From positions 165,145,787 to 165,209,786 of the forward strand of contig CM065805.1 of the NCBI GenBank assembly GCA_033398695.1: a stretch of 64,000 nt of DNA, in the 5' to 3' direction. Position 1 is the first letter of the stretch. Each line of letters opens with the position of its first letter. Origin of the DNA: Orobanche coerulescens (lineage: Eukaryota; Streptophyta; Magnoliopsida; Lamiales; Orobanchaceae). Made by a program: the position numbers and the translations under genes. Below the pieces are notes generated by a model that was given only the letters and a program-made list of their open reading frames with translations, had not been told where the DNA came from and searched no databases. This document shows, piece after piece, positions 1 through 10,633 of this stretch.

Positions 1-2455
1 GACATCTATGACACGATCTGGCATAGGCGATTGCATCCTTCTGAAGTGATGGCCAGAAAAACCCTTGCCTGGTTGTCTCATGGATGAGAGCTCGCCCGCC
101 CGCATGATTTCCACAAATCCCGTCATGGATCTCAGCTAAAACGAGCCGACCTTCCTCTGGTGTAATACACTTGAGGAGCGGAAGGCTGAAGGCTCGCTTG
201 TAAAGCCGGTCATCCAATAGGGTATATCTGGTCGCACGGAGCTGGAGTTGGCGAGCTTTGACACGATCGTCAGGGACCGTTCCGTCCTTTAGGTATTTGA
301 TGAACGGAGTCATCCAGTTCTCCTCGGCGATGGCAACCGTGGTAACCAGGCTTTTGTCGATCGCCGGCCTTGTTGACTTTGTGATTTGGATATTGGAGAA
401 GTCGGCTGCCCCATCCGACGATGCTAGTTTGGAAAGGGCATCGGCCTGGGAGTTGTGTTCTCTTGGGACTTGTTCGATTAGCACTTCTTCAAATTTTGTG
501 CACATTTTGGCGACAAGCTCTTGGTATTTGACCATCTGTTCGCCGCGCGCCTCATATTCTCCCTTGACTTGGTTCACGACCCAAAGGGAGTCCATGAAGA
601 TATGGAGGCGACGAACATCTAGGGCGAGGGCTAGATCGAGCCCGCCTACCAAAGCTTCGTATTCAGCTTCATTGTTGGTCGCACGAAAACCAAAACGCAC
701 AGCATTTGTGAAACTTTGTCCGTCGGGGCTGATGAGGACAATCCCTGCCCCTGCTCGCGAATTGGTCGCCGATCCATCCACATATAATTTCCAGGCGGGT
801 CGGACGATTTGGGTCGGACTGTGAGGGAAAGTTAATTCCACCACGAAGTCCGCCAGAGCTTGGCCCTTGATCGCCGTGCGAGGAGCGTATGTGATACCGT
901 ATTGGGCGATCTCCAGCGACCACTTGAGTAGTCGCCCGTTAGTGTCCGGCCGGTGTAGGACTTGCCCTAGAGGTAGAGTTGTTAGGACTTCCACTTGGTG
1001 GTCGAAGAAGTAAGCCCTCAGCTTACGAACACTCATGACAAGGGCATAGGCGATCTTCTCCAATGGTGTATAGCATGTCTCAGCGTCGTGGAGCGCCTGG
1101 CTAACATAGTAGATCGGCAAGTGGGCTTGTCCCTCTGCTCGCACCAGAACGGCACTCAGCGCAACCTCCGAGGCTGCTAGGTAAAAAAATAATTTTTCAC
1201 CGGGGATCGGATTTTCCAGGATCTGGGGGTTAGATAGATATTCCTTTATCTTGGCGAACGCTATCTGGCTTTCCTTCGTCCATGCGAACTTCTTGTTCTT
1301 GATGGTTGCGAAGAAAGGCTTGCTTTTATCGACGAGCCGTGATATGAAACGGTTGAGGGCGGCTAGACAACCTATGAGGCGTTGCACCTGTTTGATGTTT
1401 CGCGGTTCCTGCATGTCAAGGATCGCCTGTATCTTGGTGGGGTTCGCCTCGACCCCCCTTTGGCTTACTATGTGCCCCAGGAACTTCCCGGAGCCCACCC
1501 CAAAGTTGCATTTCTTGGGGTTCAGCTTCATGTTAAACTTCTCAAGGATGGCGAACGTCTCGGCGAGATCATTGAGGTGATCTTCCTTCTTGAGGCTTTT
1601 GACTACGATATCGTCAATGTAGACCTCCATGGTCTTGCTGATCTGATTAGCGAACATTTTGTTGACTAATCGCTGGTAGGTCGCCCCTGCGTTTTTCAAG
1701 CCGAACGACATTCGGACCCAAAAGTATATGTCTTTTTCCGTGTGGAAAGATGTGTGTTTTATGTCTTCCTCCGCCATTGGGATTTGATGATACCCGGCGA
1801 AGGCATCCATAAATGACATCATTTCGCAACCTGCCGTACTATCGACCAAGTGATCAATATAAGGCATCGGGAAATGATCTTTTGGACATGCCGCGTTGAG
1901 GTCGGTGAAGTAAATGCATAACCTCCATGAGCCAGTTGGCTTTTTGACGAGGACCGCGTTGGCGACCCACTGTGGTTCGTCTGTGGCTACTCCGATCAAT
2001 TTTTTGTTGAGTAACTTCTGGACTTCTATGTCGAGCGCCGCGTATTTCTCGGGGCCGAACTTCCTACGCTTCTGGTGAACCGGCTTCATTGCTCTGTCGA
2101 TCTTCAGATAATGGCAAGCGTGTTCGGGACTTATGCCAACCATATCTTGATGCGACCAGGCAAAGACCCCGATGTTCCTACGTAGCAAGTTGATCAGATC
2201 TCCCTTTAATTCGTGGTCGATGCTTGCACCGATTTGTACTTCCCGTTCTGGATGAACTGGATCCATCGTAATGCTTTCCAACTCTTTTACAGGGATGGTC
2301 GCCTCTCGTTTGGTGCGATCTCCGGACTCGGTCCTTGGATCGATGTCGAGTCTTGTCTCGAAACCGATCCTTGGCTCGATGTCGTCCGTCAATTGATGAG
2401 AGATGGCGTCCCATGAGTCGGGTTGGTACGATGTGCTCGGCTTGTCGATCTCCAT
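1..2455 (-). CDS. pol: Tat-lineage Ty3/gypsy pol, partial: RT, two RNase H domains, integrase zinc finger
   Basis: One frame is open on the minus strand from an ATG at 2455 to base 1 with no stop (I translated about 818 codons by hand), so the C-terminus lies outside the window. Reverse transcriptase comes first, with the catalytic box YIDDIVVKS encoded near 1595-1621. Next is a gypsy-type RNase H in which the first catalytic aspartate appears lost (YLAASEVAL near 1160-1180). A second, complete RNase H follows with LYVDGSA (about 775-785), NNEAEYEAL (650-675), an IFMDS aspartate (about 590) and NSQADALSK (430-455). The frame reaches an HHCC integrase finger (H..NHAGG...SCHRC, 1-130). A dual RNase H is known for plant Tat elements. 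The start MEIDK is uncertain because the frame may be entered by frameshift from the protease frame. Confidence 0.9.
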   Translation of the reverse strand, partial: MEIDKPSTSYQPDSWDAISHQLTDDIEPRIGFETRLDIDPRTESGDRTKREATIPVKELESITMDPVHPEREVQIGASIDHELKGDLINLLRRNIGVFAWSHQDMVGISPEHACHYLKIDRAMKPVHQKRRKFGPEKYAALDIEVQKLLNKKLIGVATDEPQWVANAVLVKKPTGSWRLCIYFTDLNAACPKDHFPMPYIDHLVDSTAGCEMMSFMDAFAGYHQIPMAEEDIKHTSFHTEKDIYFWVRMSFGLKNAGATYQRLVNKMFANQISKTMEVYIDDIVVKSLKKEDHLNDLAETFAILEKFNMKLNPKKCNFGVGSGKFLGHIVSQRGVEANPTKIQAILDMQEPRNIKQVQRLIGCLAALNRFISRLVDKSKPFFATIKNKKFAWTKESQIAFAKIKEYLSNPQILENPIPGEKLFFYLAASEVALSAVLVRAEGQAHLPIYYVSQALHDAETCYTPLEKIAYALVMSVRKLRAYFFDHQVEVLTTLPLGQVLHRPDTNGRLLKWSLEIAQYGITYAPRTAIKGQALADFVVELTFPHSPTQIVRPAWKLYVDGSATNSRAGAGIVLISPDGQSFTNAVRFGFRATNNEAEYEALVGGLDLALALDVRRLHIFMDSLWVVNQVKGEYEARGEQMVKYQELVAKMCTKFEEVLIEQVPREHNSQADALSKLASSDGAADFSNIQITKSTRPAIDKSLVTTVAIAEENWMTPFIKYLKDGTVPDDRVKARQLQLRATRYTLLDDRLYKRAFSLPLLKCITPEEGRLVLAEIHDGICGNHAGGRALIHETTRQGFFWPSLQKDAIAYARSCHRC

Positions 2456-3870
2456 GGGTGATCGTCGATCGCTTCAATGTTACATATAGTATGGGAAGTA
2501 TCGAAAGAAGTAACAATATAGGAGTAATTCAAACATCTTTTTGCCATTAGATGATCTCCTTTTACAGTACCGACCGTCCCATCGGCAGTGGGGAATTTGA
2601 TACAGTAAAAGAAAGATGAGGCGACCGCCTCAAAAGTTTCTAAAAAGGAGCGACCTAGGAACCCATTATAGATGTTGGGCCTATCTATGATTACAAAACT
2701 TAGGTTCCTAGTAATCCTAACCTTGGGATCATAAAAGCATACTAGCTCGACGGAGAGCTTGATCCTCCCGTAGGCTTGGACTGTGTTGTCGCTGAACCCT
2801 TGGAGCACGGTGTCGAAAGGCTTGATGAATTTGATTAAGTTGCCGAGTTGGTCTAGGGTGGATTTGAATATGATGTTGCAGAAACTCCCATTGTCGACCA
2901 GCACGCGATCGACCGTGTTCCCAAGGATGCAGGCGGAGATCACCAGTGCATCCTCCTTGGGGCACTGCACTCCCTCCCTGTCCTTGTTGGAAAAGGTGAT
3001 GTGTGCGTCTTTAGAAATGGTCGGCTCCGGAGGAACCACGGTATGGACCCCGGCGAACGCCCTCAGCTCGGCCTTTTGCTTCCTGTTTGACATGGTGGAA
3101 ACCGGGGAAAGACCCCCGAGGTCTCCATCTCCTGCTTGAAGCATGTTGATCCGACCGCCCGGGTTGATCGGAGGGACCGACTCATCAGAGTATTCCGGTT
3201 CATGCTCGATTCTGGCGACCGGATTGGGAGGAGCTCTTTCGTTTTGTCGGCGAACGCGTCCTCCGGTTCTCTCCGTCCTAGGTTCTAGCTTGGTGACCAA
3301 GCTGTCCAGTTTACCTTCCTCAAATAGTCGCCAGAGCTGTCTGAGGAGGTCGCGACATTGGCTGGTGTTGTGGCCGGGACTCTTGTGGTATGCACATAAT
3401 TTGCTGCGATCTAGGTGACTGTGGTCCCTTATCGGTTTTGGTTTAGAGAGCCACTCGCGACCTTTGATTGCGTTGAAGATGTGGGGCGGAGATAAGTTGA
3501 GGTTGTGGAGAAGGTGGACCTCCACATCCTCGAAGGCTTTGAACTCACCAGGCGGCTTTGCGACCGCCTTTCTGGGCTTGGCGACCGCCTTCTTCTGGAC
3601 ATGGGAAGGTGTTTTACCTTCTGCGGAGGGTTCCTCGCCTAAACGGAGGGAGAGCATCCTCTGCCTGGCCAGAAAATCGGCGGCTCTGACGCAGAAGACC
3701 GTATAGGTCGGGGGAATATCCTTTGTGAGGTGCCTGAACATGGGGGAGCATCCGTGGAATCTACTCAGGACTGCGTGGAGAGCGAGCTCGTCGCTGATGG
3801 GCTCACCGGTGAGGACTATCTCGTCTACCCGGTCGATGTAATCCTCATCTGATTCGTCCTTCCCTGCCTG
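2389..3870 (-). CDS. gag-pro: Tat element gag C-terminus and aspartic protease
   Basis: This open frame (first Met at 3741) continues gag after a frameshift near 3870. It carries a Tat-type zinc-knuckle variant, CAYHKSPGHNTSQC, in which the second cysteine is histidine. The aspartic protease follows, with the active-site box VLVDNGSF near 2885-2905. The frame closes with TGA at 2389-2391, but pol is open in another frame from 2455, giving about 66 bp of overlap. That is either a frameshift-expression arrangement or a single indel. Protein length and domain order fit a Tat polyprotein. It lies between the gag core on the right and RT on the left. Confidence 0.8.
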   Translation of the reverse strand, partial: QAGKDESDEDYIDRVDEIVLTGEPISDELALHAVLSRFHGCSPMFRHLTKDIPPTYTVFCVRAADFLARQRMLSLRLGEEPSAEGKTPSHVQKKAVAKPRKAVAKPPGEFKAFEDVEVHLLHNLNLSPPHIFNAIKGREWLSKPKPIRDHSHLDRSKLCAYHKSPGHNTSQCRDLLRQLWRLFEEGKLDSLVTKLEPRTERTGGRVRRQNERAPPNPVARIEHEPEYSDESVPPINPGGRINMLQAGDGDLGGLSPVSTMSNRKQKAELRAFAGVHTVVPPEPTISKDAHITFSNKDREGVQCPKEDALVISACILGNTVDRVLVDNGSFCNIIFKSTLDQLGNLIKFIKPFDTVLQGFSDNTVQAYGRIKLSVELVCFYDPKVRITRNLSFVIIDRPNIYNGFLGRSFLETFEAVASSFFYCIKFPTADGTVGTVKGDHLMAKRCLNYSYIVTSFDTSHTICNIEAIDDHPWRSTSRAHRTNPTHGTPSLIN

Positions 3871-4883
3871 ATTTTCATCATGCGGTGGGGACCTTCCGGG
3901 CGAGCGACTTTGGCGGCGAAGTACGACGTGAAGTCGTTCGCCAGCTTCTCAAAGCAATTAATTGAGCGAGATGGTAGTGAGATGTACCACATGTGGGCGA
4001 GATCGCCCAGAGTTAACGGGAACATTCGACATTTCGTCGCATCTGAGGCTCCGCATCCGGTCATGTAGATCCGGAATTTGCCCAAGTGGGTCTCTGGATC
4101 CGACCTCCCCTCATATAGAGGCGTTTGTGGGGGAGCGATCTTTGTTTGAATTGGGGAGATCTCGATCTGGACCGCGAGTGGTTCATTTAGCCCAGCGATC
4201 GATCTCCTGGCACCTGCCCTATTTTCTAGGAGCGCCTTCATCTCGTCGAGCTGGCGTTGCATGGCGGCCATTGCCGTCGCCTGACTGCTCGCCGATTGGC
4301 TCTCAGAACGCGAACCGAGGCGATCGTGTACTGATCCCTTAGCTCCGTGGTGAATGACGAGCTCCCTACCAGTGGGTTCCTTCCTCGGGCGAGCAGGGGT
4401 TCGCGGACCGACCTGTCTCCTGGGAGTCGGATATGCTGAACTCCTGGTAAAGGATTCGGATACCGATGTCTCCCGGCTGGGGACTGAGTGCCCGGGTCAC
4501 CATGAGGGATCACTCCCCAGGCGGCTGAATACGGAATCGTCCCGCCTCACGAGAGCCTTCTCCTGCGGCTCGGGGCTTTCTGTCGATTTCTCAACATAGA
4601 TCCCCTTAAGCTTCCGCTTGCCTGCCCGGCGGATGGTCGATGGAGTGATGGTGGGCGAGTCGTAGGCCTTCCGTCGCTCCCTGAGGATGGCTATAGCCTC
4701 CTCAATCTGTTCCGCGGTCTGGAACTGATCGAGTGAGAGGCTAGAACCATCCCTCGGGGGCGGGAGTGAGAGACTAGCGTCGCCACGGTCGCCTTCCGCC
4801 GTGGGCTGGGATTCGGTCCGGGCCGGAATGAGGTTTCCGGACGATCTTAGGGTGGCTTTCTTGGATGTTGTTGGAGATGTCAT
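3825..4883 (-). pseudogene. gag: Tat element gag (N-terminus and capsid core), one stop and one frameshift
   Basis: The likely start is MTSPTTSKK at 4883; an earlier in-frame Met exists at 4961. The frame is continuous except for one TGA at 4497-4499, after which it stays open through MAAMQRQLDEM (4271) and the capsid-like core with LGDLAHMWYISL and FEKLANDFTSYF. At about 3870 the reading shifts by one base into the downstream gag-protease frame; the present frame stops at 3825. One stop and one indel are the only visible lesions in gag, so this copy is young or only recently inactive. Either lesion could also be a sequence error. Confidence 0.8.
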
Positions 4884-4993
4884 TTTTCTGAAGGCTTTTC
4901 TATTGAAGAACAGTGAGTGTTTCTTCAAGTATATGTCTGGAGAACAGTGAGTGTTCTTCAAGACGGTAGGAATAAAAATGAAGGTTTAGATGC

Positions 4994-5011
4994 CCTTCTT
5001 CTAGCGCCAAT
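4994..5011 (-). promoter_or_regulatory. Primer-binding site of the Tat element
   Basis: Read on the minus strand this stretch is TTGGCGCTAGAAGAAGGG and lies directly after the LTR end (…GTAACAACA). The position and the TGGCGC start fit a tRNA primer site of plant Tat/Athila-type elements. I cannot assign the tRNA without a tRNA library. Confidence 0.6.
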
Positions 5012-5976
5012 TGTTGTTACCCAAAATATTATCCGGAGATAGTATTAATGGAATGATCGAGTAACAAACAAATGCGAGAACACTTCCGTGAGAAAATAGA
5101 TAACACAAGATTTGCCGGGGTTGTTAATCCCGGGCTTGAATGCTCTCGCGAGATGTTATTAATAAATATACTGTCGAGTACAAATATTAATGTTAGAATC
5201 TATTACAAGGAGTGTAAAGACTTCTAGTTATCTAGGCTTTAGAGCGCATAGATTGCCGGAAGAACCAGATAGATAAATCTGTGAGTTCTTGCTTGGGATA
5301 TATGATGAATGTGTATGAATATCACTATGAATGTGTAAGTGGTTGCCAAAAGAGTCTTTGATTCTCTCTTTTGTGTGTATTTTGCACTGAATCCATAGTG
5401 AATTCGCGTCTCCTTGGCCATAGCAGTGAGTTCTCTATTTATAGGGGACAAGGTAGTTGGGATTCCTCAGGCGATCGCGGGCGACCGCCGTTTTCTATAT
5501 TAAAATAAAATGGCCGATCGTCCCGTCACGTGGGCCTGTTCCCTTGAGGTCCGAGGTCGCTGCGGGTGGCCAGCTGGGCGAACCAATGGGAAGCCAGCAC
5601 ACGTCTTGAGTCGCTGCCCGGGGAGGACCCACTTTGTACCTTTAGGCAGCCTTGTCGGTAGGTGTGGTAGGTGACAGGCTGGGGTCAAAGGTCCTATCTG
5701 TCGGTATCCTTTGAAGATCCGCACGTGGGCCACTGTCTAAGATTCGGTTTTCGACGACTTTGACGGATGCTGGATCCATACGTGGCATGAGATGATCGCC
5801 TCTGGTTCGCTAATTAAAGACGATCGTCAAACATCAAAAGACGATCGCTGGGTACCAAAAGACGGTCGCCGCATTGTGCCGAACTCTAGGCTTTTGTCCA
5901 GAGTATGTCTTCCATGGTTGGCTTCTCTGATTGTGATGCCGATTGCCTATCGAGGCGTATTAATCGCCGCACAACA
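5012..5976 (-). mobile_element. 5' LTR of the Tat element
   Basis: The LTR is bounded on the plus strand by TGTTGT at 5012 and ACAACA at 5976, a perfect 6-bp inverted terminal pair. A second possible end, AACAACA at 5989, cannot be excluded. The LTR adjoins the primer site and the gag leader. A strong minus-strand TATA box (CTATAAATAGA) lies at 5433-5443, placing transcription toward gag. The partner LTR is outside the window, so target duplication and age cannot be checked. Short open frames inside it look fortuitous. Confidence 0.8.
5433..5443 (-). promoter_or_regulatory. TATA box of the Tat LTR
   Basis: The minus strand reads CTATAAATAGA, an excellent plant TATA box, about 420 bp before the LTR end. 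No CpG-palindrome array like that of the Tekay LTRs is seen upstream of it. Confidence 0.7.
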
Positions 5977-6067
5977 AGGTGGAACAACATGGGACAAAAG
6001 TGAGACAGAAACAAAAAAAATCATTGACCTACCCTCATTTGATCTATAACTATTATGATATTAGCTT

Positions 6068-6490
6068 TATGGGTCACCACCAACGATCACCACCTTCACC
6101 CCCATCGACGGACACCGATAACCATCATCAACCACCCTCGGCCACCACTACTTGTTCCTCCACTATAACAAGCTTCTCCACCATCTTCACTACCATTCTT
6201 CCATGGTTGACCACTTCCATCTCTTTATCCACTACAACAACTTCCTCCACCATCATCGCCACCTCCACCGATCACCATAACCACTGTCAGCCACCTTCAC
6301 CTACAGTGACACCGATCACCATCACTCATGGCCGCCACCACCATCGTCGGCCACCGGTAGCCACCCCAACAATCCTTTATCATTGTATACTATATCCACC
6401 ACTTCGATCATCGACCATTTATATCTCCACCGATCACCACCACCCATTGCCGTCACCACCATCGCAAAACACCGTCGTCCACCTCCACCT
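6068..6490. repeat. Degenerate CCACC/ATC low-complexity tract
   Basis: The plus strand is strongly pyrimidine/adenine-biased with endless variants of CACC, CCACCATC and TCACC. It produces a His/Pro/Thr/Ser-rich open frame on plus and a Gly-rich one on minus, neither resembling a known protein. It looks like a decayed trinucleotide-type minisatellite. The left flank (5977-6067) shows nothing recognisable. Confidence 0.6.
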
Positions 6491-6618
6491 TTTGTACTAT
6501 CATTCATGTATGTATTTATGTGTTTGAAAATTATGTAAAAAATTAAAATATTTAACTATATATTCTTTATTTGTGTCATTTATAACTATTATATGATATA
6601 TAAAATCATCAAACAAGT

Positions 6619-6815
6619 TTAAGGAAAATTGTCTACTCCTGTCCTATCTAGTCTTAGTCTTACCAAACACAAGACAGACACTTGTTTTGTCTCGTCTGTC
6701 CCGTCGATCTGTCTCGCCTCTTGTCTGGGCCTCCTATCCCGTCTGTCGAGCCTCGTCCCTATCCAGTCCTGTCCAATCCTGTCTGCGTACCAAATGCTAC
6801 CCAAAGGAACAAATG
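6619..6815. repeat. GTCTGTCC-rich block, possible MITE end
   Basis: The plus strand repeats variants of GTCTGTCCC and CCTGTCC, then ends with TACCAAATGCTACCC. The reverse complement (GGGTAGCATTTGGTA followed by GACAGG repeats) resembles terminal regions of small plant DNA transposons, but I found no convincing partner inverted repeat or target duplication. No gene is visible in 6816-7404. Confidence 0.3.
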
Positions 6816-7404
6816 GTGTGAAAACACGCTCCACGACGACCAACACAATGCCACCGGTAGAAACATAATAAAACCAAGAAGTGACAAGCGTCATCGAACA
6901 GATAATATAATCAAGTCAATTATCCGAACAATCACAAAACACAAAGTACCTATTACAAGGAAACACGCACAGTCGAGAAAATAGAAAGTAAACACAAACA
7001 ATCCACAAGGGCAATCACAAACAATTCGGACTACGCCGAAATTCTCAAAAACCACAATAGGCATCTATGTGTCCTTTCGGAGCAGAGACGCAACCTCGAT
7101 CCCCAAATCTCTCAGCTATTGTCTCGCAATGCACGGCTCGGTGACCCACCTGGTCACACTCGAAACCACAGACTAATGGTGAACGACAATTCTTCGCGGT
7201 ACGAAAGCAGGCAACAACAGTCAGACAACCCCGATCGAATAATAACGATCGAAAAAAACAATGATCGAGTAATAATGATCGAACAACAATGATCGAATGA
7301 CAACGGTCGAACAATGACTCCGAAGTTCACACTTCAACTCAAGACATTAAAAGAGCTGGCTAGCGAAACACATTCACAATCATACACATAACACCGTGAA
7401 CACA

Positions 7405-7640
7405 TGCCACGTCATCTCACGGTTGGATCAATCACTTTTTGTCTCCTGACCATATGATCGCATGCCATATGTCACCGCATGTCTTATCATCTAACGGTTG
7501 GATCAATCACTTGTTGCATCCTGACCACATGATCACAAGCCATGTGTCACCGTAGATTGTCTTAGGGTCTCAGGGTTGGATCAATCACTTGTTGCATCCT
7601 GACCACATGATCACATGCGATGTGTCACCATAGACCTTCG
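7405..7640. repeat. Three-copy 75-78 bp tandem repeat
   Basis: The phrase GGTTGGATCAATCACTT starts at 7421, 7496 and 7574, so the unit is 75 then 78 bp. The following part (TCCTGACCACATGATCAC, then ATGTGTCACC) also repeats. The period matches the 75-76 bp duplications at comparable positions in the other Tekay-type LTRs (11932/12008, 38497/38572, 43797/43872). I read it as the same module inside a decayed minus-oriented LTR. Confidence 0.75.
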
Positions 7641-8589
7641 ACCATATCCACATATTCATACAAATAACATATCACACCAAGGATATCTGAACAATTCACC
7701 CAAAGGCAATAAACACATAGCAAAACACCACGTCAAACCACAATGCGATGGAAAGAAGCAATATACATACACACGCATTATCAAGCGCCACATCAACACC
7801 AACAATATCCATAGGATTCACATAATCATTTACGAAACACACCAATCACTAAATACACATGGTTTTGAAAGAAAGCCTTTAACGAGGCTAGCCGAATCTT
7901 TTGAAAGTTCATTTCAAACAACCAAACAAACATATTTAGATGATCACCGATCATCATATCCACAAAACAAGAAAGGTATGGACAAGGTACTTGCCTCGAA
8001 ATCGGCACGTAAGTACTCCGTCGCACACGGCTCGATCGGGAAGCTTCGAAACCCTCGATGCTATCGAAAATAAAAACGACAAATGGAAGGGTTCAACACG
8101 GGTTCTTCGCAGGAAACTCGACCCTAACATCATATAATTAATAAATCAACGATCATACGAGGAAGAATAATCGTAGAACGTCCGAAAACACCTCTATGAC
8201 ATTCTACCGGACACCTTCAAGGCGTCGATTAGGAATTCAACAAAACAACGAATCCTTGGCAATCAAACCATGGAACAACAAGGAAATTGGTAGAATACAA
8301 CCTAATAATCAACAATCCATCACTAACATAGGTTAAATCAGATTAAACGGACGAAATCAAACAAAATCCCCAATTCCCCCAAAACTAGATTTGTAGAAAA
8401 TTTAACCTTGATTCGGTCGATCGGAGGAGGTTATGGGATGACTAATCGATGTTAGATACTCAAGAACTTCATGGATTCACCGCATGAAAACATGCCTTCG
8501 ACCTCTCCAAGCTTCCAACCGTGGAAGGAAAAGAAACGAAATGAAAAAAGGGTGTAAAGCCGTCTGCTTGATCATATTTATACTGTCCA

Positions 8590-8790
8590 GGGACGCACGG
8601 GCAGACACGCACGAACGGCCAGTCGTGCGCCGAGTCCTGCGCGCCCACTGTCATCAAACTGCCGGGATACACGAGCACTGGGCACGAGCACTCGCTCGTG
8701 CGTGTGCAGTCAGGGCCGCACGAGCACCGGATCGTGCACGCAGCTTGTGCGCCACGCTGGTGCGCACCTGGCCGGTCTCTGCCGCACGTT
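8590..8790. repeat. GC-rich cluster of GTGCGCAC/GCTCGTGC motifs upstream of a TATA box
   Basis: The tract contains many variants of GCACGAGC, CTCGTGCG and GTGCGCAC, including the palindrome GGTGCGCACC at 8759-8768. It occupies the place held by 23-bp-spaced palindrome arrays in the other LTRs, but spacing here is less regular. The minus-strand TATA (8582) follows immediately. Confidence 0.6.
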
Positions 8791-9265
8791 GTCGGCCAGT
8801 GCCTAGCCGCCATGACTCGACGACTCAAATTCCCAAAAACATATGGAATGAACACGACGAAAAGTATAACATTAAAAACATGAGTGAAGCACTAAACAAA
8901 AACATGTTTCCGACAACCCAAAGGTTGAAAGGACGATATGAAGGCAAACACCCCAAAACTTTGCGAAATTACGAAATGGCCCAAACGCCTGAAACATCAT
9001 GATACACGATCGCAACACCAAGCCAAAGCTCGCAACATGAATAATAACATTAAATGAATTTATGAGAAACTCGAAACAACAATTTCGGACGAGAATCGCA
9101 AGAATCGAACTCAAGTGCGTAAAAGTCGCCCAAGAACATGGAACTCAATAAAACGACACGAAAATGAACTCGAATGTCAAAAAGTTCAGAATTAATCATT
9201 CTTAGAATGACGAAACGGTCACAAGCGAGTCACTAAGATGGACTTCCTGTCAAAAAAAGAAAAAT

Positions 9266-10075
9266 TACCGGAACTTTAGCACAGCTTATCATCCGCAGAC
9301 AGACGGACAATCCGAGAGGACTATTCAAATGGTGGAAGATATGCTGAGGGATTGTGCCTTAAATTGGTGAACTTATTGGGAAGTTCATTTGCCGTTGATT
9401 GAATTCACCTACAACAATAGTTGGCATGCTTCCATTAAGATGGCACCGTTTGAGGCATTATACGGGAGGAGATGCAGATCGCCCCTATGTTGGGACGTTT
9501 CATCAGACTTGATCGGGACGGAACCGGAATTGATCGTGTAGACACGAGAGAAGATAGCCTTGATTCGCGAAAGGCTGTTGACCGCCCAGAGTCAACAGAA
9601 ATCTTACGCAGACATGCGCCGTTGTCTATTAGAGTTCAGTATTGGAGATCACGTGCTTTTAAAAGTTTCTCCTACTCGAGGAATCTTTCGTTTTGGCAGG
9701 AAAGGAAAACTGAGTCCGAGATATATTAGACCATTCGTGATTCTTGAGAGAGTTGGAGAGTTTGCATACAGGTTGGCATTACCACCGTCATTGAGCCATG
9801 TTCATAACGTATTCCACGTATCCCAGTTACGGAAGTATATACCAGATCCTAGTCATGTCATTGATTTTGGCGAGATCGAAGTCGCTCAAGATGGCACGTT
9901 TGAAGAGAGACCGATCAGGATACTCGAGAGTCGAGTTAAGCAATTGAGAAACAAACCGATCGCTTTAGTTAAGGTTCAGTGGTCGCGCCACAGAGTGGAA
10001 GAAGCCACTTGTGAAATGGAAGATAGCATGAGGTCCAGATATCCAGAGTTATTTTCGTCTTTAGCTTCGGGATGA
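9266..10075 (+). pseudogene. pol: Tekay integrase C-terminus with chromodomain-like tail (truncated)
   Basis: The remnant begins within the integrase core at about 9270 ([17 protein letters not shown]) and includes the catalytic glutamate region. Stops follow at about 9368 and 9538. The last part (9560-10075, 171 aa) is open and holds the GPY-like region with SPRYIRPFVILERVG, the conserved HNVFHVSQLRKY and the tail IALVKVQWSRHRVEEATCE typical of Tekay/Del chromoviruses. It ends 23 bp before the 3' LTR at 10099. Everything upstream of the integrase core is missing, lost at the junction near 9260. Confidence 0.85.
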
Positions 10076-10439
10076 AAATCCTATTTAGAAGGTGGCTATG
10101 TAATATCCGGATTAATTATTGAGTATTTCATCTATAATTGAGCCCTGTATTATTTGGATTTGTGATATCAATAATCGAAGTATGATATTTCTCGTACTTG
10201 TATCCTTGTGCATGATTATAGCAACATGTAAATTTTCTCATGCAAGTACGTGATAACATACGCGAAGAAGGAAGCTTAATGTACGTTATCCACCAAAGAT
10301 AGCATACGCTACGAGTGTAACGTAGCAACGTAAAGCAGCCAATAATTGAGCTGGGAGGCTAGCACATGCTCCAGCAGGATGATGGGTTCGGATAAGATTC
10401 CTACAGAAGAACATGGACAGTTTTGAAGTCAACGAGTAT

Positions 10440-10633
10440 TAACGTACGCTAAGAAATGTGTCTAGCGTACGCTAATGGGTGTTACTTACGTACATAACCT
10501 GATGGTATAGCATACGTAATCGAGTACAGAATGAGAACAGTTAACTGTCGGTGATGATAGCGTATGCTAAGTATACTAGGTAGCGTACGCTAAGCGACTA
10601 ACGTACGTTATGCATGAAGTCTAACGTACGTTA
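10440..10633 (+). repeat. Palindrome array upstream of the P1 TATA box
   Basis: Copies of TAACGTACGCTA/TAGCGTACGCTA/TAACGTACGTTA start at 10440, 10463, 10486, 10508, 10558, 10581, 10599 and 10622. Most steps are 22-23 bp. The AT-rich TATA-like TAATAAATA starts at 10645, again 23 bp after the last copy. Confidence 0.85.

Larger units (their letters stand above)
7000..9260 (-). mobile_element. Decayed minus-oriented Tekay-type LTR
   Basis: The LTR ends are not recognisable, so the borders are approximate. Inside are the landmarks shared by the intact Tekay-type LTRs in the same order on the minus strand: GC-rich inverted-motif cluster (8590-8790), TATA box (TATAAATA, start 8582), donor-like AAG/GTTAAA at 8405, the CGAGGCAAGTA motif near 7990 and the tandem repeat at 7405-7640. 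The right side stops abruptly against integrase sequence at about 9266. No protein is encoded. Confidence 0.55.

Noticed and set aside
258..1669. Plus-strand frames over 60-188 codons at the left edge
   Set aside because: They are antisense shadows of the fully open Tat pol frame on the minus strand.
5979..6527. 182-codon His/Pro/Thr-rich open frame
   Set aside because: It is produced by a CCACC/ATC low-complexity tract; the opposite strand is equally open and Gly-rich. No domain or start context supports a gene.
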